Positions 8,038 to 10,385 of a stretch of DNA of 10,385 bases are shown piece after piece. Position 1 is the first letter of the stretch. Every line of letters begins with the position of its first letter. The notes under the pieces were generated by a model. It was not told the origin of the DNA and ran no database searches. It saw only the letters and a program-made list of their open reading frames with translations. The stretch covers positions 122,724 to 133,108 of the forward strand of contig MU069851.1 of the NCBI GenBank assembly GCA_002284615.2, written 5' to 3'. The DNA comes from Dunaliella salina (lineage: Eukaryota > Chlorophyta > Chlorophyceae > Chlamydomonadales > Dunaliellaceae). The position numbers and the translations under genes are program-made.

Positions 8038-8045
8038 CTTGACAT
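7579..8045 (+). repeat. Two-tier minisatellite: five 20-bp units then ten 33-bp units
   Basis: Units begin with GGTC. Five 20-bp units (GGTCACTGCAAGCTTTACAA type) start at 7579, 7599, 7619, 7639 and 7659. Ten units of exactly 33 bp follow, at 7679, 7712, 7745, 7778, 7811, 7844, 7877, 7910, 7943 and 7976. A 33-bp unit is the 20-bp unit plus a 13-bp shortened copy of its own second half (GCAAGCTTCACAT type), so it is a higher-order repeat. A last single unit lies at 8026 after a border repeat. Sequence is very uniform, mostly single-base changes. Each 33-bp unit carries up to two HindIII-type AAGCTT palindromes 13 bases apart that could pair as a small hairpin. Because 33 is divisible by three, open frames run through it, producing the 7092-8042 frame with repeated TCKLHMVTASL; that frame begins at GTG, not ATG, and is not called as a gene. 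Confidence 0.96.
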
Positions 8046-8388
8046 GAGTCTCCTGTGACTGCAGAAGTGCCACAGCCAATGTTACACTTGGCTTTGTTTG
8101 CAACTTGCGCACTTGAATTTTTACAGAAACACTTCTGATTGCCCGAATTGCAGCATTTACAGTAGGGCAAGAGCAACTTAGCTGTGAACCCGAGTGCAAA
8201 GTGGGCAGTTGAGAATCAAAAAGGTCAAAAGGATTACCATGGCATTGTCTTGAGTGGTCACTCGGCCAAGGGGCTATGAGCCCCCTGCTCCCTCTTGTTT
8301 GGCTTCCTACTGAAAATTTAGCTCTCCACTTGTGCCTGGCCCATGCAGCTATGTGCTTGGGCAAACAGCAGTGGTGCTCCAAGAAATT

Positions 8389-8603
8389 GTCTGCGCTGAA
8401 ACACTCGATTGTCTGCGCAACTTGTCTGCGCAACTTGTTTGCGCAACTTGCCTGCGCTGAAGCACTCAATTGTCTGCACTGAAATACTCAATCGTCTGCA
8501 ACTTGCCTGCGCAACTTGTCTGCGCTGAAACACTCAATTGTCTGCGCTGAAACACTCAATTGTCTGCGCTGAAACACTTAATTGTCTGCGCTGAAACACT
8601 CAA
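8389..8603 (+). repeat. Minisatellite of mixed 22-bp and 13-bp units
   Basis: The long unit GTCTGCGCTGAAACACTCAATT (22 bases with the two final T; variants ATACTCAATC, GCACTCAATT, ACACTTAATT) alternates irregularly with a short unit GTCTGCGCAACTT (13 bases). The array begins with one long unit, then three short, then long units mixed with short ones, and ends with four regular long units that run into CAAAAGCAGCC. Open frames on both strands here are by-products of the repeat. Confidence 0.92.
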
Positions 8604-8944
8604 AAGCAGCCCAAATCCAAGGTGCCGGGGGACAAGATTTTTTTTTTTTTGCATATTACCAGTGTGACCTGTTATGACCATGATGTCGTTAATCATTAAA
8701 AATGCAAAATAATGCAAGCGTGTAGAAACACTTTCAGTACAAGCACTCTTGCAGCACCCCTACAGAAAAGGCAGCCGCAGTGCCTCAAAAAAAAAAGGAA
8801 GTCTACACAGGCCAAAGGCCGTGTGCACCAAGGAAAGGCTCCCTTAGTAGCAAGCTAGCAGGGGCCTCACCAAAGGGCCCTCCAATGCACTGCCTTGTCA
8901 CGCCATTCACCACCGTTTCCGTTATCACTTCTTGTTCCTTGCAG

Positions 8945-9041
8945 ATTAAAGATGCCATGGCCTTCTTGCGCCTGGTGGCAAACCCCCTCACTGATTCTGT
9001 CGCTCTTGAGAGGGTGATCAACAAGCCTCCAAGGGGCATAG
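8945..9041 (+). CDS. UvrD/PcrA-like helicase, exon D ([10 protein letters not shown]...RGIG)
   Basis: This 97-nt exon encodes [19 protein letters not shown] and then [13 protein letters not shown] plus the first base of a glycine codon. It is the clearest match in the window: UvrD, PcrA and Rep share EIKDALAYLRL, then a short acidic/polar stretch, then R-(I/V)-(I/V)-N-x-P-x-RGIG. The acceptor is TTCTTGTTCCTTGCAG (AG at 8943-8944). The donor is ATAG|GTAATG (GT at 9042), leaving phase 1. The split codon G|GG with exon E completes the invariant RGIG. Reading through the donor stops at 9062-9064. The last 28 bases of the exon and the following donor are repeated four more times downstream in the intron. 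Confidence 0.95.
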
Positions 9042-9255
9042 GTAATGGGGGATCAAGGGGATGAGGGTGAGCAACAAGCTTGCAAGGGGCATAGGTATGA
9101 GGGGTTCAAGGGGATGAAGGCGATGAGCAAGCTTTTGAAGGGGCATAGGTAATAAGGGATCAAGGGTATGAGGAGGATTAAAAAGCCTGGAAGGGGCACA
9201 GGTAAGAGGGGATCAAGAGCGTGAGGATGATCAACAAGCCTGCTGGGGCTACGGA
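9014..9255 (+). repeat. 52-54 bp tandem array of the exon D 3' end and donor (five copies)
   Basis: The unit GTGATCAACAAGCCTCCAAGG followed by GGCATAGGTAATGGGGGATC and AAGGGGATGAG starts inside exon D and recurs four times. The AAGGGGC anchors are at 9031, 9084, 9138, 9191 and 9243 (CTGGGGC in the last). Copies 1-4 keep a donor-like site: ATAG|GTAATG (GT 9042), ATAG|GTATGA (9095), ATAG|GTAATA (9149) and ACAG|GTAAGA (9202). In copy 5 the GT has become GA (ACG|GATACT). By hexamer consensus the fourth site is stronger than the one used to keep the helicase frame. AACAAGCC or similar codons remain recognisable in each copy. Confidence 0.94.
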
Positions 9256-10221
9256 TACTCCTCATCCTACCATCATTTGCTCAGCATTTTTAGCCTACCA
9301 GATAGTTGTGGGCTAGAATGAAATGCCCTGAATTTGCTGCAGAAACACAGCGCTCACTGTGCTGCACTTATGTTGCTCTGACGTGTATTCACGGCAGTTA
9401 TTGGTATTGGCATTTATTGAGTAAAGCATGGCGCTTACTTGGAATGGTAGAGGGTTGCTTGCATATTTGTCCTGGCAATCATTTATTGAAGCAACGCGCT
9501 TGCTTGAAAACAAATTAAAGCCGGGTGCTTGAGAGATGGTTCACTAGGGCAACACCCACAAGGGGCATCGCAAGATTCTTGGGATCTTCAGAATTTTGTG
9601 CTACGGGTGTGAAACATTAGCAGCAGTGTGCTTGCCGCCCATGCCTGCACAACCATCTAGGATATCACTTTTTGTTTTCAGAAAGTCTGGCGGAGTGATA
9701 ATTGATGACCAAGTAGCATTATCAGCAGGTCTGTCTTGGCGCTTAAGCTGCTGCAGTTCTTTGCTTAAGCAAGATGCGATTCCTTTGACCAATCATTTTG
9801 AAGCACGGGTGCTTCTGCGCTGTTTGCAGCCTTCCTTCATTCAGACGTTGACTCTCTTATTTGTATGCCCTGTATTTGTGCCCACCGCTTATCCTTCTTC
9901 CTGGGAAGTGGTACGCCTTGCAAGCTCTGAGACTACCTGCTGCAGCAGGACAAATAAGCACAGACCTTCGTTTGAGAGGTGTGGCCGTGCTCCACGCGCT
10001 GAACGCCACAGTTCCACAACATGCTGTGTACTTTTCAATTGCTGATGAGCAGGGATGCACCTCCTTCCTCCCGGGAAGTGACGTGCTTTGCAAGCTCTGA
10101 GATTGCAGGCTGCAGCAGGACATGTAAGCACTGACCTTCGTTTTAGGGGTGGGGTCGTACTCCACACACTGAAGGCCACAGCTCCCCAACATGCTGTGTA
10201 CTTTTAATTGCTGACGAGCAG
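9042..10221 (+). other. Intron between exons D and E (1,180 bp)
   Basis: The intron is phase 1, starting GTAATG and ending GCTGACGAGCAG. It opens inside the donor array and closes with a duplicated acceptor region. The middle (about 9256-9885) has no recognisable gene. An open frame at 9596-10045 (+) and another at 9857-10294 (-) overlap the acceptor duplication and lack any domain. Confidence 0.85.
9889..10054 (+). repeat. Exon E acceptor-region duplication, copy 1
   Basis: This is the first copy of a 169-170 bp tandem duplication. Shared blocks include GGGAAGTG (9903 and 10073), TTGCAAGCTCTGAGA (both), GCTGCAGCAGGACA, ACCTTCGTTT, CAACATGCTGTGTACTTTT and AATTGCTGA(T/C)GAGCAG|GG. This copy ends in an intact AG at 10051-10052 followed by GG, exactly like the true acceptor. 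If that AG were used with exon D, the frame would read about eight codons and stop at 10079-10081. Confidence 0.9.
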
Positions 10222-10223
10222 GG
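10058..10223 (+). repeat. Exon E acceptor-region duplication, copy 2 (functional junction)
   Basis: The second copy ends at the acceptor that keeps the helicase reading frame (AG at 10220-10221). It differs from copy 1 by scattered substitutions and one missing C before AATTGCTGA. The order GGGAAGTG ... TGCAAGCTCTGAGA ... CAACATGCTGTGTACTTTT is intact. Similarity ends at the first two bases of exon E. Confidence 0.9.
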
Positions 10224-10307
10224 CCTGAACTGTTCAAGAAGCTCAAAGCCAATGCTGCTGAGCAAGGCATGAGCCTGGCAGAGCTGCTGTTCAAAGACTG
10301 CGCTCAG
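10222..10307 (+). CDS. UvrD/PcrA-like helicase, exon E (start of 2B region)
   Basis: This 86-nt exon begins with GG, which completes the glycine codon left by exon D (RGIG), and then reads PELFKKLKANAAEQGMSL, AELLFKDCAQ. In UvrD-like helicases the RGIG motif is followed by a helix of the form x-x-x-(L/F)-x-K-L-x-x-x-A-x-x-x-x-(I/M)-S-L-x-x-(A/L), which this fits well. The acceptor is GACGAGCAG (AG at 10220-10221) and the donor is CTCAG|GTGGGC (GT at 10308), leaving phase 0. The gene continues beyond the window, where the rest of 2B and the conserved motifs V and VI should be found. Confidence 0.88.
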
Positions 10308-10385
10308 GTGGGCTTGAGCACTGACTCCAGGGGTGGTTCAAGCTTGTGACGCTGTGTGTGTGATGTAAAAGTGAGTGTGTGTTGG
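10308..10385 (+). other. Start of the next intron, GT-rich
   Basis: The segment follows the exon E donor and is rich in GT/TGTG (GCTGTGTGTGTGATG, GTGAGTGTGTGTTGG). It contains no coding signal and runs off the window. Confidence 0.7.

Larger units (their letters stand above)
4326..8944 (+). other. Long intron between exons B and D (4,619 bp)
   Basis: The protein reads E|IKD across this interval without a gap, so no further exon of the helicase is expected inside. The intron starts GTGCGC and ends TTGTTCCTTGCAG. Segments: 4326-5120, no recognisable feature apart from a repeated GGACCAGTGCTCAT (about 4585 and 4651); 5125-5830, a three-part tandem repeat; 5830-7560, unannotated sequence with G-rich stretches near 5940-6100, an A-rich stretch at 6190-6222, short inverted repeats at 6471 and 6681, and a twice-repeated TTACATTCCTTG near 7407-7432; 7579-8045, a 20/33-bp array; 8389-8603, a 22/13-bp array; 8604-8944, plain sequence with a 13-base T run at 8638-8650. 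None of the open frames here resembles a known protein. Confidence 0.8.

Noticed and set aside
7092..8042. Long open frame of about 316 codons on + with repeated TCKLHMVTASL
   Set aside because: It starts at GTG rather than ATG. Its second half is the 33-bp array, whose length keeps frames open. At least one other frame is open across the same array, and the first half has no domain. It also lies inside a helicase intron.
8389..8603. CRISPR-like array
   Set aside because: Repeats are directly adjacent with no unique spacers, unit length varies between 22 and 13 bp, and the context is eukaryotic.
9857..10294. 145-codon open frame on the minus strand
   Set aside because: It is antisense to the exon E acceptor duplication and to exon E itself. 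Its internal repetition simply reflects the 169-170 bp duplication.

Overview
This is a eukaryotic nuclear window from the middle of one large, intron-rich gene on the + strand. The gene encodes a UvrD/PcrA/Rep-type superfamily 1 DNA helicase. Four exons (390 nt in all) are spread over about 8.6 kb: 1723-1845, 4242-4325, 8945-9041 and 10222-10307. A weaker candidate exon lies at 139-205. The exons were recognised by translation. Joined at GT-AG boundaries they read without a gap through the helicase 2A region (strand DIAVLYR, IPY, EIKD, NP, the RGIG signature) into the start of the 2B region. The ATPase motifs (Walker A and B) must lie upstream of the window, and the C-terminal motifs V and VI downstream. 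No start codon, promoter or polyadenylation region of this gene is visible.

The host is a eukaryote with long introns (about 1.2-4.6 kb), canonical GT-AG splice sites and abundant simple and tandem repeats. A repeat-rich alga or another protist fits best, but the sequence alone does not fix the lineage. I see no bacterial operon structure, rRNA, tRNA, CRISPR array or transposase. The other open frames are short, lack a credible start or codon pattern, and are mostly made of repeats.

Layout: 1-78 (CA)n microsatellite; 139-205 candidate upstream exon; 206-1722 intron; 1723-1845 exon A; 1846-4241 intron with a diverged copy of the exon A donor region (about 2055-2125), a TAGGCTTGTG-rich tract (about 2600-2790), and a 95-bp tandem array that passes into partial copies of exon B (3331-4241); 4242-4325 exon B; 4326-8944 long intron holding a 310-340 bp tandem repeat (about 5125-5830), a 20/33-bp array (7579-8045) and a 22/13-bp array (8389-8603); 8945-9041 exon D; 9042-10221 intron that opens with a 52-54 bp array of donor-site copies and closes with a 169-170 bp duplication of its acceptor; 10222-10307 exon E; then a GT-rich start of the next intron.

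The most interesting observation is that four of the eight mapped splice junctions (donor of A, acceptor of B, donor of D, acceptor of E) are themselves tandemly duplicated, always on the intron side. Each duplicate carries a splice-site-like sequence, often with a few exon codons. Where I could read the frame, using a duplicate site or reading through the repeat brings in a premature stop. This makes splice-junction-seeded minisatellites and possible unproductive alternative splicing the main things to test.
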